Origin: Pusillimonas sp. UBA6240
GTDB taxonomy: Bacteria; Pseudomonadota; Gammaproteobacteria; Burkholderiales; Burkholderiaceae_B
Assembly: GCA_002441445.1 (NCBI GenBank)
Contig: DJWC01000129.1
Location: forward strand, 4,821-23,990
Length of the DNA stretch: 19,170 nt
Direction: 5' to 3'
Shown: positions 6,718 to 14,161 of the stretch, one piece after another
How the letters are laid out: each line of letters starts with the position of its first letter
Numbering within the stretch: the stretch's first letter is position 1
Position numbers and translations under genes: made by a program
The notes under the pieces: generated by a model
The model's database searches: none
What the model saw: the letters and a program-made list of their open reading frames with translations, nothing else
What the model was told of the DNA's origin: nothing

Positions 6718-7352
6718 AACGACTCGATCGCGAACAAATGGCGGCCCGCGTCGCCGCGGACATCCCCGAGGGCAGCGTGGTCAACCTGGGCATAGGCCTG
6801 CCGACCAAGGTCGCCAATTATCTGCCCGCCGACCGCGAAATCATGCTGCACAGCGAAAACGGCGTGATCGGCATGGGGCCCGCGCCTCTGCCGGGCCACG
6901 AAGATCCGGATCTGATCAACGCCGGCAAGCAGCCGGTGACCCTGCTGCCGGGCGGCGCGTTTTTCCACCATGCGGATTCCTTCGCCATGATGCGCGGCGG
7001 CCATCTGGATATCTGCGTGCTGGGAGCCTTCCAGGTTTCCCGCCATGGCGACCTGGCCAACTGGCATACGGGCGAAGCCGACGCCATTCCCGCGGTCGGC
7101 GGGGCGATGGACCTGGCCATCGGGGCGAAGTCCGTCTATGTGCTGATGGAGCTCCTGACCCGCGACGGCCGCAGCAAGCTGGTCGAGCAATGCTCGTATC
7201 CCCTGACCGGCCTGGCTTGCGTGACGCGCGTCTACACGGACTTGGCGGTGTTCGACCTGAAGGACGGCCGCGTCGTGCTGGCGGACGACTGCTGCGGCGT
7301 CGGCGCGGCGGAACTATCGCGCTTGACCGGTTTGGACATCGCCTCTGCTTGA
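6714..7352 (+). CDS. pcaJ: 3-oxoacid CoA-transferase, subunit B (PcaJ-like)
   Basis: A 212-residue beta subunit. VNLGIGLPTKVANYL and HSENGVIGMGP (46-56) are signature regions; Glu48 in the SENG motif is the catalytic glutamate that forms the glutamyl-CoA thioester in this family. GGAFFHHADSFAMMRGGH and LGAFQVSRHGDLANWH are typical of PcaJ/ScoB proteins. The start overlaps the subunit A stop (ATGA) and has an AGGGGGG ribosome site at 6702-6708. With subunit A it should form a heteromeric cytoplasmic enzyme. The PcaJ-like name is supported by close resemblance in both subunits and by the IclR regulator upstream; the exact acyl acceptor cannot be fixed from sequence alone. The last 20 residues are less conserved, as usual. 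Confidence 0.88.
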   Translation: MKRLDREQMAARVAADIPEGSVVNLGIGLPTKVANYLPADREIMLHSENGVIGMGPAPLPGHEDPDLINAGKQPVTLLPGGAFFHHADSFAMMRGGHLDICVLGAFQVSRHGDLANWHTGEADAIPAVGGAMDLAIGAKSVYVLMELLTRDGRSKLVEQCSYPLTGLACVTRVYTDLAVFDLKDGRVVLADDCCGVGAAELSRLTGLDIASA

Positions 7353-7449
7353 GGCGGTGCGCCCCCGCGGCGGCCGCAGGCAAGAGCCGGGAGGACGGGC
7401 ATCCTGCAGATGGGCTCGCCCGGAAGGGCTTGCCCGATCGCCGCTATGC

Positions 7450-7479
7450 AAAGGCGGCGGCGCGGGCTCGCCTCCTTTT
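7450..7479. terminator. Putative bidirectional terminator between pcaJ and trmJ
   Basis: AAAGGCGGCG (7450-7459) pairs with CGCCTCCTTT (7469-7478) with one mismatch and a 9-nt loop, between two convergent genes. The T residues on the plus strand lie partly within the stem (CCTTTTG), so it is suggestive rather than canonical. The rest of the 7353-7493 gap holds near-repeats GGGCTCGCCCG (7412-7422), GGGCTTGCCCG (7426-7436) and GGGCTCGCCTC (7464-7474), with no gene. Confidence 0.4.
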
Positions 7480-7493
7480 GATCGGTTGCGGTT

Positions 7494-8291
7494 TCAGCGC
7501 TTTCTCGCCGTCTTGATCATGGCGGTGCACAGGCCGCGCATCATGTCGACCTCGTCCTCGCTCAGCCCATTGCGGCCGAACATGTGCCGCATGCGCGGCA
7601 TCAGCTTCTTGGGATGCAGCGGATCCAGGAAGCCGACTTCGGTAATGGCTTGCTCCCAATGGTCCATGAAGGCCTGGATTTTTTCATTGGCGGCGGGGCG
7701 GTTGCCCGCCACAGGATGTCCTGCGGTGGACGGCAGCAGGGGCAGGGCGGCCGCCGAGGCCAGCGCATAGCGCATTTCCCAGGCGCTCAGCTGCAGCGCC
7801 TGCGCCACATTCAAGGAGCTGTACTCGGGGTTGGCCGGGATATGGCAGACGCGCTGGCACAAGGCGATGTCCTCGTTGGTCAGGCCCGACCTTTCCGTAC
7901 CGAGGACCACGGCCACCCGGCCCGCGGCCTGTTCATGCAGGTGGGCGCAGCCTAGCTGGGCGGCCTCGCGTATGTCGCAGGCCGGCGGGCCCAGCACGCG
8001 GGCGCGCGCCGTCAGCGCAAAGGCCAGCGTGATCGGCGCCAGCGCCTGGGCCAGGGACGGAACTATGGTGACCGCCGCCAGAACGTCGGCGGCGCCGCTG
8101 GCCAGCGACTGGGCTTCCGGCAGCGCCGCGACATCGGGAAAACGCGGGGCCACCAGGCACAGGTCATGGAAGCCCATGGTCTTGATGGCGCGGGCGGCGG
8201 CGCCCACGTTTCCGGGATGGCTGGGGTGCACCATGATAAAGCGCACCCGGGCGAACGCATCCGCGGTTTCGGGGGAAAATGTCTGAGTCAT
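7494..8291 (-). CDS. trmJ: tRNA (cytidine/uridine-2'-O)-methyltransferase TrmJ
   Basis: A 265-residue SpoU/SPOUT-class methyltransferase. All three class motifs are visible: motif 1 VHPSHPGNVGAAARAIKTMG (21-40, with the conserved Asn and Arg), motif 2 VVLGTERSGLTNED (128-141) and motif 3 IPANPEYSSLNVAQALQL (151-168), which form the trefoil-knot SAM site. A C-terminal helical extension (about 205-265, ending in HPKKLMPRMRHMFGRNGL) is typical of TrmJ. The family methylates the 2'-OH of nucleotide 32 in the anticodon loop of several tRNAs. The gene is divergent from suhB, as trmJ (yfhQ) and suhB are neighbours in E. coli. No good ribosome site precedes the ATG at 8291. Confidence 0.95.
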   Translation of the reverse strand: MTQTFSPETADAFARVRFIMVHPSHPGNVGAAARAIKTMGFHDLCLVAPRFPDVAALPEAQSLASGAADVLAAVTIVPSLAQALAPITLAFALTARARVLGPPACDIREAAQLGCAHLHEQAAGRVAVVLGTERSGLTNEDIALCQRVCHIPANPEYSSLNVAQALQLSAWEMRYALASAAALPLLPSTAGHPVAGNRPAANEKIQAFMDHWEQAITEVGFLDPLHPKKLMPRMRHMFGRNGLSEDEVDMMRGLCTAMIKTARKR

Positions 8292-8398
8292 TTAAAATAG
8301 ATAGTTTATTGTGTCTTTGGCCTGGTTCATGCCCATGCGTGCAACCGCCGTGGGGCGGCGCCTGCCTTTGACGATAATCGGTTAAAAAACGGATATCT
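8292..8398. promoter_or_regulatory. Divergent trmJ/suhB promoter region
   Basis: This 107-bp region must hold the start signals of both genes. On the plus strand TTGACG (8368-8373) and GATAAT (8373-8378) are visible but too close to pair with each other. If TTGACG is used, its -10 would fall at about 8391-8396, giving an almost leaderless suhB transcript. If GATAAT is the -10, no good -35 exists. On the minus strand the sequence before trmJ is AT-rich (8292-8312). A small GC hairpin (CCGCC and GGCGG) lies at about 8345-8358. Confidence 0.35.
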
Positions 8399-9190
8399 AT
8401 GCACCCGATGCTCAACACCGCCATCAAGGCGGCGCGCCGTGCCGGCGCCATCATCAATCGCGCCAGCCTCGACCTCGAACGTCTGCAGGTGGCGCGCAAA
8501 GGCCCCAAGGATTATGTCACGGAAGTGGACCATGCCGCTGAAGAAGCCATCATCGATGTGTTGCGCACCGCCTATCCGGACCATGGATTTCTCGGCGAAG
8601 AATCCGGCAAGCACCTTGCCGCCGGCCAGGAAGAAGGCGACACGGCGCAGTTCCAGTGGATCATCGATCCGCTGGACGGCACCACCAACTTCATACATGG
8701 CCTGCCCGTCTACGCCGTTTCCATCGCGCTTGCGCAACGCGGGCAAGTCACCCAGGCCGTGGTCTACGATCCGGCGCGCAACGAACTTTTTACCGCCAGC
8801 CGCGGCGGCGGCGCATTTCTGAACGACAGGCGGGTGCGCGTGTCCGGGCAGTTGCGCTACCACGACGCGCTGCTCGGCGCCCACGTGCCCCGGTCGGTCG
8901 ACACTCCGCAGGCGGGCACGCGTTTTGCCGGGATGCTGTCCGAGTGCGCGGCGGCGCGGCGGCTGGGTTCGACCGTACTGGACCTGGCTTATGTGGCGGC
9001 GGGGCGCCTGGACGGCTTTTGCGGCGTCAACCTCAAACCGTGGGACATGGCGGCCGGCGGGCTGCTGGTCCTGGAAGCCGGCGGGCTCATCGCCGATTTC
9101 GAGGGCGAACAGGACTGGATGCGCAGCGGCAGCGTACTGGCGGCCACGCCCAAGATCTTCCCGCAGATGCTCGGCTATCTGCGGGATTGA
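8399..9190 (+). CDS. suhB: Inositol-1-monophosphatase family protein SuhB
   Basis: A 263-residue member of the inositol monophosphatase family. The start MHPMLN matches the start of E. coli SuhB. The metal-binding motifs are intact: GEES (66-69, Glu67), DPLDGTTNF (90-98, Asp90 and Asp93) and WDMAAGG (215-221, Asp216), as needed for a magnesium-dependent phosphomonoesterase. In E. coli SuhB also joins the NusA/NusB/NusG antitermination complex on ribosomal RNA operons; whether that holds here is inferred from orthology. The ribosome site is weak (CGGA 6 nt upstream). It is followed after 43 nt by the TerC-family gene on the same strand, which could be cotranscribed. Confidence 0.94.
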   Translation: MHPMLNTAIKAARRAGAIINRASLDLERLQVARKGPKDYVTEVDHAAEEAIIDVLRTAYPDHGFLGEESGKHLAAGQEEGDTAQFQWIIDPLDGTTNFIHGLPVYAVSIALAQRGQVTQAVVYDPARNELFTASRGGGAFLNDRRVRVSGQLRYHDALLGAHVPRSVDTPQAGTRFAGMLSECAAARRLGSTVLDLAYVAAGRLDGFCGVNLKPWDMAAGGLLVLEAGGLIADFEGEQDWMRSGSVLAATPKIFPQMLGYLRD

Positions 9191-9233
9191 ATACTGTCAG
9201 GACTGAGTACCTGTCAATGCTAAAAGGCTAAAA

Positions 9234-10805
9234 ATGGAGTGGATGCTGGACCCATCGGCATGGGTCGGCCTGCTGGCCCTGGTCATTCTCGAGATTGTCC
9301 TGGGCATAGACAACCTCATCTTCATTGCCATACTGGTCTCCAAGCTGCCCGCGGCGCAGCGCGACCGGGCGCGTATCCTGGGCTTGTCGCTGGCGCTGCT
9401 GATGCGCCTGCTGCTGCTGTCCATCATGTCGCGCCTGGTCAAGCTGACGGCGCCCTTGTTTGCGCTGGGCGGGCTGGAGTTTTCGGGCAGGGACCTGATC
9501 CTGATCGGCGGCGGCTTCTTCCTGCTGTTCAAGGGCACGCTGGAACTGCACGAAAGGGTGGAGGGCCGCCAGGCGCATGCCTCGGGCGAGCGCCTGCACG
9601 CCAGCTTCTGGGTCATTGTCACCCAGATCGTCATCCTGGACGCGGTGTTTTCCATCGACGCCGTCATTACGGCCGTCGGCATGGTCGATCATCTGGCCAT
9701 CATGATGATCGCCGTCACCATCGCCATCGCGCTGATGCTGGTGGCGTCCAAGCCGCTGACCGCCTTCGTCAATGCGCATCCCACCGTCGTCATCCTGTGT
9801 TTGGGTTTTCTGCTGACCATCGGTTTTTCCCTGGTGGCGGAAGGCTTCGGCTTTCCCGTGCCCAAGGGCTATCTGTATGCCGCGATCACGTTCTCAGTCA
9901 TGATAGAAGTCTTCAATCAGCTTGCGCGGCGGAACATGCGGCGCCTGGAAGCCCGCCGGCCCTTGCGCGAACGGACGGCCGAAGGGGTGTTGCGGATGCT
10001 GGGCAAGCGGCCTATGGCCGGGCCCGAGCCGCAGGTGAATGAAGCGCCGGCGCAGCAAGTCTTCGGCGACGAAGAGCGCTACATGGTCAGCGGGGTGCTG
10101 ACCCTGGCCGACCGGTCCATTCATTCCATCATGACGCCGCGCACGGAAGTCTCATGGATCAACCTGGACGACGATCCCCAGGTGTTGCGCGAGCAGATCT
10201 CCAGGACGCCGCACAGTTTCTTCCCGGTGTGCCGCGGCTCGCTGGACGAAGTGATAGGCATAGGCCGCGCCAAGGAAATGATCGCCGATCTCATCCAGGG
10301 CGGAGCCATACGCACATCGCGCCTGCGCGAACCCATCGTGGTGCACGAGTCGATAGGCGTGCTCAGGCTGATGGATACGCTCAAGCGGTCCCGCGGGCAG
10401 CTGGTGCTGGTGACGGACGAGTTCGGCACCATAGAGGGCGTGGTGACGCCCATCGACGTCTTCGAAGCCATCGCCGGCGAATTCCCCGACGAGGACGAAA
10501 CGCCGGACATCACGGCCGTGGGCGAAAACTCCTGGCGCGCGGATGGCGCGGCCGATTTGCATCATCTGGAACTGCTGCTGGACACCGACGGCCTGGTGGG
10601 CGATGAAGAAGGGTATTCGACACTGGCCGGATACCTGCTGGAGCGCTTCGGCCATCTGCCCCGCGTCGGGGAAAGCTGCGAATTGAGACGCCCGCATGTC
10701 ACCCTGCGCTTCACTGTGCTGAGGCTGGATGGCCGGCGCATCGCCACGGTGCGCATAGAACGCATGTATCATCAGGACCAGGAAACGAACGACGAGAATC
10801 TATGA
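9234..10805 (+). CDS. TerC-family membrane protein with CBS pair and CorC/HlyC domain
   Basis: A 523-residue fusion. Residues 1-230 are a TerC-type membrane domain with about seven hydrophobic segments and the two acidic signatures EIVLGIDNLIFIAIL (20-34) and DAVFSIDAVITAVGM (136-150), thought to bind metal in the membrane. After a charged linker (235-285) comes a CBS-domain pair (about 290-415, including SIMTPRTEVSW and VTDEFGTIEGVVTPIDVF) and a C-terminal CorC/HlyC domain (about 425-512). This is the architecture of E. coli YoaE and YegH. TerC proteins are implicated in manganese export and metalation of exported enzymes; the exact role of the fused type is not settled. The start has AAGG 6 nt upstream. 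Its stop overlaps the uppP start (ATGA), so the two are translationally coupled. Confidence 0.93.
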   Translation: MEWMLDPSAWVGLLALVILEIVLGIDNLIFIAILVSKLPAAQRDRARILGLSLALLMRLLLLSIMSRLVKLTAPLFALGGLEFSGRDLILIGGGFFLLFKGTLELHERVEGRQAHASGERLHASFWVIVTQIVILDAVFSIDAVITAVGMVDHLAIMMIAVTIAIALMLVASKPLTAFVNAHPTVVILCLGFLLTIGFSLVAEGFGFPVPKGYLYAAITFSVMIEVFNQLARRNMRRLEARRPLRERTAEGVLRMLGKRPMAGPEPQVNEAPAQQVFGDEERYMVSGVLTLADRSIHSIMTPRTEVSWINLDDDPQVLREQISRTPHSFFPVCRGSLDEVIGIGRAKEMIADLIQGGAIRTSRLREPIVVHESIGVLRLMDTLKRSRGQLVLVTDEFGTIEGVVTPIDVFEAIAGEFPDEDETPDITAVGENSWRADGAADLHHLELLLDTDGLVGDEEGYSTLAGYLLERFGHLPRVGESCELRRPHVTLRFTVLRLDGRRIATVRIERMYHQDQETNDENL

Positions 10806-11668
10806 CGGATACCAGCTGGTTTATGATCAAGGCCCTGTTTCTGGGCCTGATAGAAGGTTTTACAGAATTCATCCCTGTGTCCAGTACGGCGCATCTGCTG
10901 TTGATCGGCGACTGGATCAATTTCACCTCCAGCAGCGACAAGGTCTTTGAAGTCGTCATCCAGTTCGGCTCCATCCTGGCCGTGATGTGGATTTTCCGCT
11001 TGCGGCTGTGGCTGTTGATCCGCGGCACGCTGCGCGGAGAGCGCAGCGAAGTAATGTTCATGCGCAACCTGCTGATCGCCTTCCTGCCGGCGGCGGTGGT
11101 GGGCGCGCTGATGATCAAATACATCAAGGCGCTGTTCCATAGCCCGGCGGTGTTCGTGGTGACGCTGGTGGCGGGCGGCTTGATCATGCTGTGGGTCGAG
11201 CGCAAGCCCCAGTATGCGAAAAATACGGCGGCCGCCGTGGGCGGCGACGATAGCGTCGCCAGCCAGCGCGTGACGGCGCGCTCGCTGGAGGAAATCACCT
11301 GGAAGCAGGCGCTGGTGGTCGGCTTCGCCCAGTGCCTGGCCATGATCCCCGGCACCTCGCGTTCGGGCGCGACCATCATCAGCGGCATGATGGCCGGCAT
11401 ACAGCGCAAAACGGCTACGGAGTTTTCTTTCTTCCTGGCCATGCCCACCATGCTGGCCGCCACCGTCTATGACTTGTACCGCAATGCCGGCCAGTTGAAC
11501 GATGCGCAATACACGGCCATAGTGATGGGCTTTGCGGCCGCCTTCATCAGCGCGCTGATCGTGGTGCGCGCCGTATTGCGTTTCGTCTCCCGGCATACTT
11601 ACCGGCCTTTCGCCTGGTATCGCATCGGCCTGGGAGTGGTCGTGATGATATGGCTGCTGGCCCGCTGA
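10802..11668 (+). CDS. uppP: Undecaprenyl-diphosphatase (UppP/BacA)
   Basis: A 288-residue integral membrane protein of the BacA/UppP family. It dephosphorylates undecaprenyl pyrophosphate to recycle the lipid carrier of peptidoglycan and O-antigen synthesis, and confers bacitracin tolerance. The two catalytic motifs are intact: EGFTEFIPVSSTAH (18-31) and PGTSRSGATI (183-192, with the catalytic Arg and Ser region). About eight hydrophobic segments are visible, and the length is near the E. coli protein (273). The start ATG overlaps the stop of the preceding TerC-family gene. The pairing may link envelope metal homeostasis with lipid carrier recycling, but that link is inference. Confidence 0.96.
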   Translation: MTDTSWFMIKALFLGLIEGFTEFIPVSSTAHLLLIGDWINFTSSSDKVFEVVIQFGSILAVMWIFRLRLWLLIRGTLRGERSEVMFMRNLLIAFLPAAVVGALMIKYIKALFHSPAVFVVTLVAGGLIMLWVERKPQYAKNTAAAVGGDDSVASQRVTARSLEEITWKQALVVGFAQCLAMIPGTSRSGATIISGMMAGIQRKTATEFSFFLAMPTMLAATVYDLYRNAGQLNDAQYTAIVMGFAAAFISALIVVRAVLRFVSRHTYRPFAWYRIGLGVVVMIWLLAR

Positions 11669-11685
11669 AGCGATGACGCTATAAT
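11657..11685 (+). promoter_or_regulatory. Sigma-70 promoter for the carbonic anhydrase gene
   Basis: A perfect TATAAT (11680-11685) lies 37 nt before the carbonic anhydrase ATG, with CTGGCC (11657-11662) at a 17-bp spacing as the -35. The -35 overlaps the last codons of uppP. This suggests that the next two genes form their own transcription unit. Confidence 0.55.
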
Positions 11686-11721
11686 TCACCCTTCATTTCT
11701 GTTACGACTAGAGACAGTTTT

Positions 11722-12411
11722 ATGTCTGATGACTGCTGCGCCAACGGCCTCAGGGATATTTCACACTTCGAGGCAGCCGTCAGGCGTTTCCGCACCGAGT
11801 ACTACCAGAACAACCCCGGCCTCATGCACGAGCTGTCCACCCAGGGGCAGGCTCCCGCCACGCTGATCATCGCCTGCAGCGATTCTCGCGTGGACACTGG
11901 GGTGCTGCTGCAGGCGCGTCCAGGCGAACTCTTCACCGTGCGCAACGTGGCCAACCTGGTTCCGCCGTACCGGCCCGGCGCTTCTTTGCCCGGCACGGGG
12001 GCGGCCATAGAATACGCCGTGCGCGATCTGAAGGTCGACCACATCATCGTCCTGGGCCATGCGCAATGTGGCGGCATAAAAGCCATGCTTGCCGCGGCCG
12101 GCGGCCAGCCTCCCGAGCGGGACTTCATCGGCGACTGGGTGTCCATGGCCCTGAACGCCACCGAACTCTATGTCAATGCCGACGAACCGGGCAAGCGCCA
12201 GAAAGTATCGCTGGATCTGCTCAAGCAAAATTCCGGCATCGTCGAGCGCGCGGCGGTCACGGGCTCTTTGCACAATCTGTTGACCTACCCCTGGCTGAAA
12301 GAGCGCGTCGATGCCGGCACGCTGGTCCTGCATGGCTGGTGGTTCGACCTGGAAACCGGGGATCTCTGGAAGACGGAGCCCGGCGGAACGGCGCTGATGC
12401 CGGTCATTTAG
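11722..12411 (+). CDS. Beta-class carbonic anhydrase
   Basis: A 229-residue beta carbonic anhydrase, catalysing reversible CO2 hydration to bicarbonate in the cytoplasm. The zinc ligands and catalytic dyad are all present: Cys52, Asp54 and Arg56 in ACSDSRVD, and His113 and Cys116 in GHAQCGGIKAM. Length is normal for the CynT/Can type. The N-terminus MSDDCCANG contains two extra cysteines with no known role. The ribosome site is weak (AGAGA 9-10 nt upstream). The permease gene begins 28 nt downstream with no intervening promoter or terminator, so they are likely cotranscribed. The enzyme may supply bicarbonate for carboxylases or for a transport partner. Confidence 0.95.
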   Translation: MSDDCCANGLRDISHFEAAVRRFRTEYYQNNPGLMHELSTQGQAPATLIIACSDSRVDTGVLLQARPGELFTVRNVANLVPPYRPGASLPGTGAAIEYAVRDLKVDHIIVLGHAQCGGIKAMLAAAGGQPPERDFIGDWVSMALNATELYVNADEPGKRQKVSLDLLKQNSGIVERAAVTGSLHNLLTYPWLKERVDAGTLVLHGWWFDLETGDLWKTEPGGTALMPVI

Positions 12412-12439
12412 GGCCGGTCGGCGAGCCCCGGGAAACAAT

Positions 12440-14161
12440 ATGCGCAAACCGGAATCGATTGTTTTCTGGCTGAACGACCGGCTTCCGGTGCCCACCGCCA
12501 TGGGCCTGGCCCTGCAGCAGGTGGCCTTCCTCGGCGCGCTGCTGGTGGTGCCCAACCTGTTCGTGCACAGCTCTTCCTTCGAACTGGTGTCCAGCAATTT
12601 CCTGGATATCGCCAGCGCTTCGCTGGTCGCCAGCGCCGTCGCCATCCTGCTGCAAATCATGAACCGCTGGGGCATAGGGTCGGGCTACTACTACCCCTTG
12701 CAGGCGACTCCCACCGTGTTCGCCGTCATGTTCCTGGCCAGCGGCACCCCGGGCGGGCTGGCCACGGCTTATGGCATGGTGTTCGTCGTGGGCTTGACGC
12801 AGCTTGCGCTGAGCGCCTGCATCGCCCGTCTGCGCAGCATCTTCACGGTGGAAATCGCCGGCTTGATGGTGATGCTGACCGGGGTCAGCATAGGCCAGAT
12901 CGGCTTGAGGCTGCTGTTCGACACCAGCGCAGGCCGCAGCGCCTCCAATTCAGATTTGCTGACAGCGGCGTTCACGCTCTTCGTTATGGTGTATTGCCAT
13001 ATCTGGCTGAAGTCCCGACTGCGGCTGTTCGCGGCGCTGATCGGCCTGGTGGCGGGCAGCGTGCTGGCCGATGTGCTGGGGCTGGTGCCGGACGAAAGCC
13101 TGTCCTATATTTCCGCGGCGCCCTGGTTCCGGCTGCCCGACTTTCCGGCCTTCGGCTGGTCCTTCGACATGGATATGGTGCTGCCCTACATGCTGGTCGG
13201 CCTGACGCTGAGCCTGCTGTCCATCAGCACCCAGACCCTGGCCCAGCGCACCGCCGATGCCGACTGGATCAGGCCGGACTTGCGCGCCTACGGCCGGGGC
13301 ATGAGGGCGGAGGGCTTGGCGCATGTGCTGGGCTCCTTCTTGAATGCTCTGCCGCAGTCGGCCAGCGGCGGCGCGGTGGGGCTGGCCGCCAGTTCCGGCT
13401 GTTCCAGCCGCTATCTGGGCTACTGGGTGGCGGCCTTTCTGGTCGTCACGGCGCTTTGCTCCAAGCTCATCGTCTTGTGGCTGGTGGTCCCTGGGCCGGT
13501 GATCTCCGCCTTGCTGCTGTACCTGGCCGCCTTCCTGTTGATGGCGGGCCTGAAGCTGGTGGCCTCGCGCATGCTGGACGACCGCCGTTCGCTGGCGCTG
13601 GGCGTGGGCCTGATCGTCGGCGTATCGCACCGCTACATCGTCGAGGGCGTCGAATACCTGCCTCTGGCGCACTTCATGGATTTGGCCGGCGTGGCCAACG
13701 GCACGCTGGTCGCCCTGGCGCTGACCATGTTTTTCCGCATCGGCGCATCGCGCAGCAGCGCACGCCGCTTCACCGTGGGCGCCACCACCGCGGACGACTT
13801 GAACGCCTTCATGGAAAACCAGGGCCGGCTATGGGGCGCGCGCCGCGATGCGGTGCAGCGGGCCGAGCAGGCCGTCTGGCAGGCATTCGACCTGCTGTCC
13901 CACAGCGGCCGCCTGGCATCGGGCGAGAACACCCTGGAAGTGACCACCCGTTTCGACGAATATGCGCTGCGCGTGCGGTTCAACTACCAGGGCATAGCCT
14001 TGCCGGCTCCGCCCAGCGCCGCGCCCACTCCGGAAGCCATGATCGAAGACCCCGACGCGACCGCGCTCATGACTTCGTTTCTGCTCAGCCGCCTGGCGCG
14101 GCGCATGCGCGTGCGGCAGCGCGGCGAGACTGCGCATCTTCAACTGGATTTCGACGCCTGA
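12440..14161 (+). CDS. NCS2/SLC23-fold permease with C-terminal RsbW/GHKL-like extension
   Basis: 573 residues, about 100-140 longer than usual NCS2 (xanthine/uracil) permeases. Residues 1-435 have 12-14 hydrophobic segments and NCS2-like landmarks: LALQQVAFLGALLVVPNL (23-40, normally a QH pair), the TM8 region SISTQTLAQRT (261-271, where an acidic residue is normal) and GGAVGLAASSG (310-320, where the signature has QNxG). Thus the usual purine-site residues are missing. Residues 445-573 are soluble: LNAFMENQGRLWGARRD, then RAEQAVWQAFDLLSHSG, a beta-rich part LEVTTRFDEYALRVRFNY and MTSFLLSRLARRM. That order resembles an RsbW-type histidine-kinase-like ATPase fold, but the N-box Asn and the glycine-rich ATP lid are not evident. 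Substrate is unknown; the neighbouring carbonic anhydrase suggests a link to inorganic carbon. The end overlaps lpxH by 22 nt. Confidence 0.8.
   Translation: MRKPESIVFWLNDRLPVPTAMGLALQQVAFLGALLVVPNLFVHSSSFELVSSNFLDIASASLVASAVAILLQIMNRWGIGSGYYYPLQATPTVFAVMFLASGTPGGLATAYGMVFVVGLTQLALSACIARLRSIFTVEIAGLMVMLTGVSIGQIGLRLLFDTSAGRSASNSDLLTAAFTLFVMVYCHIWLKSRLRLFAALIGLVAGSVLADVLGLVPDESLSYISAAPWFRLPDFPAFGWSFDMDMVLPYMLVGLTLSLLSISTQTLAQRTADADWIRPDLRAYGRGMRAEGLAHVLGSFLNALPQSASGGAVGLAASSGCSSRYLGYWVAAFLVVTALCSKLIVLWLVVPGPVISALLLYLAAFLLMAGLKLVASRMLDDRRSLALGVGLIVGVSHRYIVEGVEYLPLAHFMDLAGVANGTLVALALTMFFRIGASRSSARRFTVGATTADDLNAFMENQGRLWGARRDAVQRAEQAVWQAFDLLSHSGRLASGENTLEVTTRFDEYALRVRFNYQGIALPAPPSAAPTPEAMIEDPDATALMTSFLLSRLARRMRVRQRGETAHLQLDFDA

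Noticed and set aside
9191..9233. Terminator or promoter between suhB and the TerC-family gene
   Set aside because: The 43-nt gap shows no stable hairpin with T-run and no convincing promoter pair; only a ribosome site before the next ATG.
10772..11689. 305-codon minus-strand frame opposite uppP
   Set aside because: Exact antisense of a well-conserved gene; translation is dominated by Gln, His and Arg, typical of GC-rich shadow frames.
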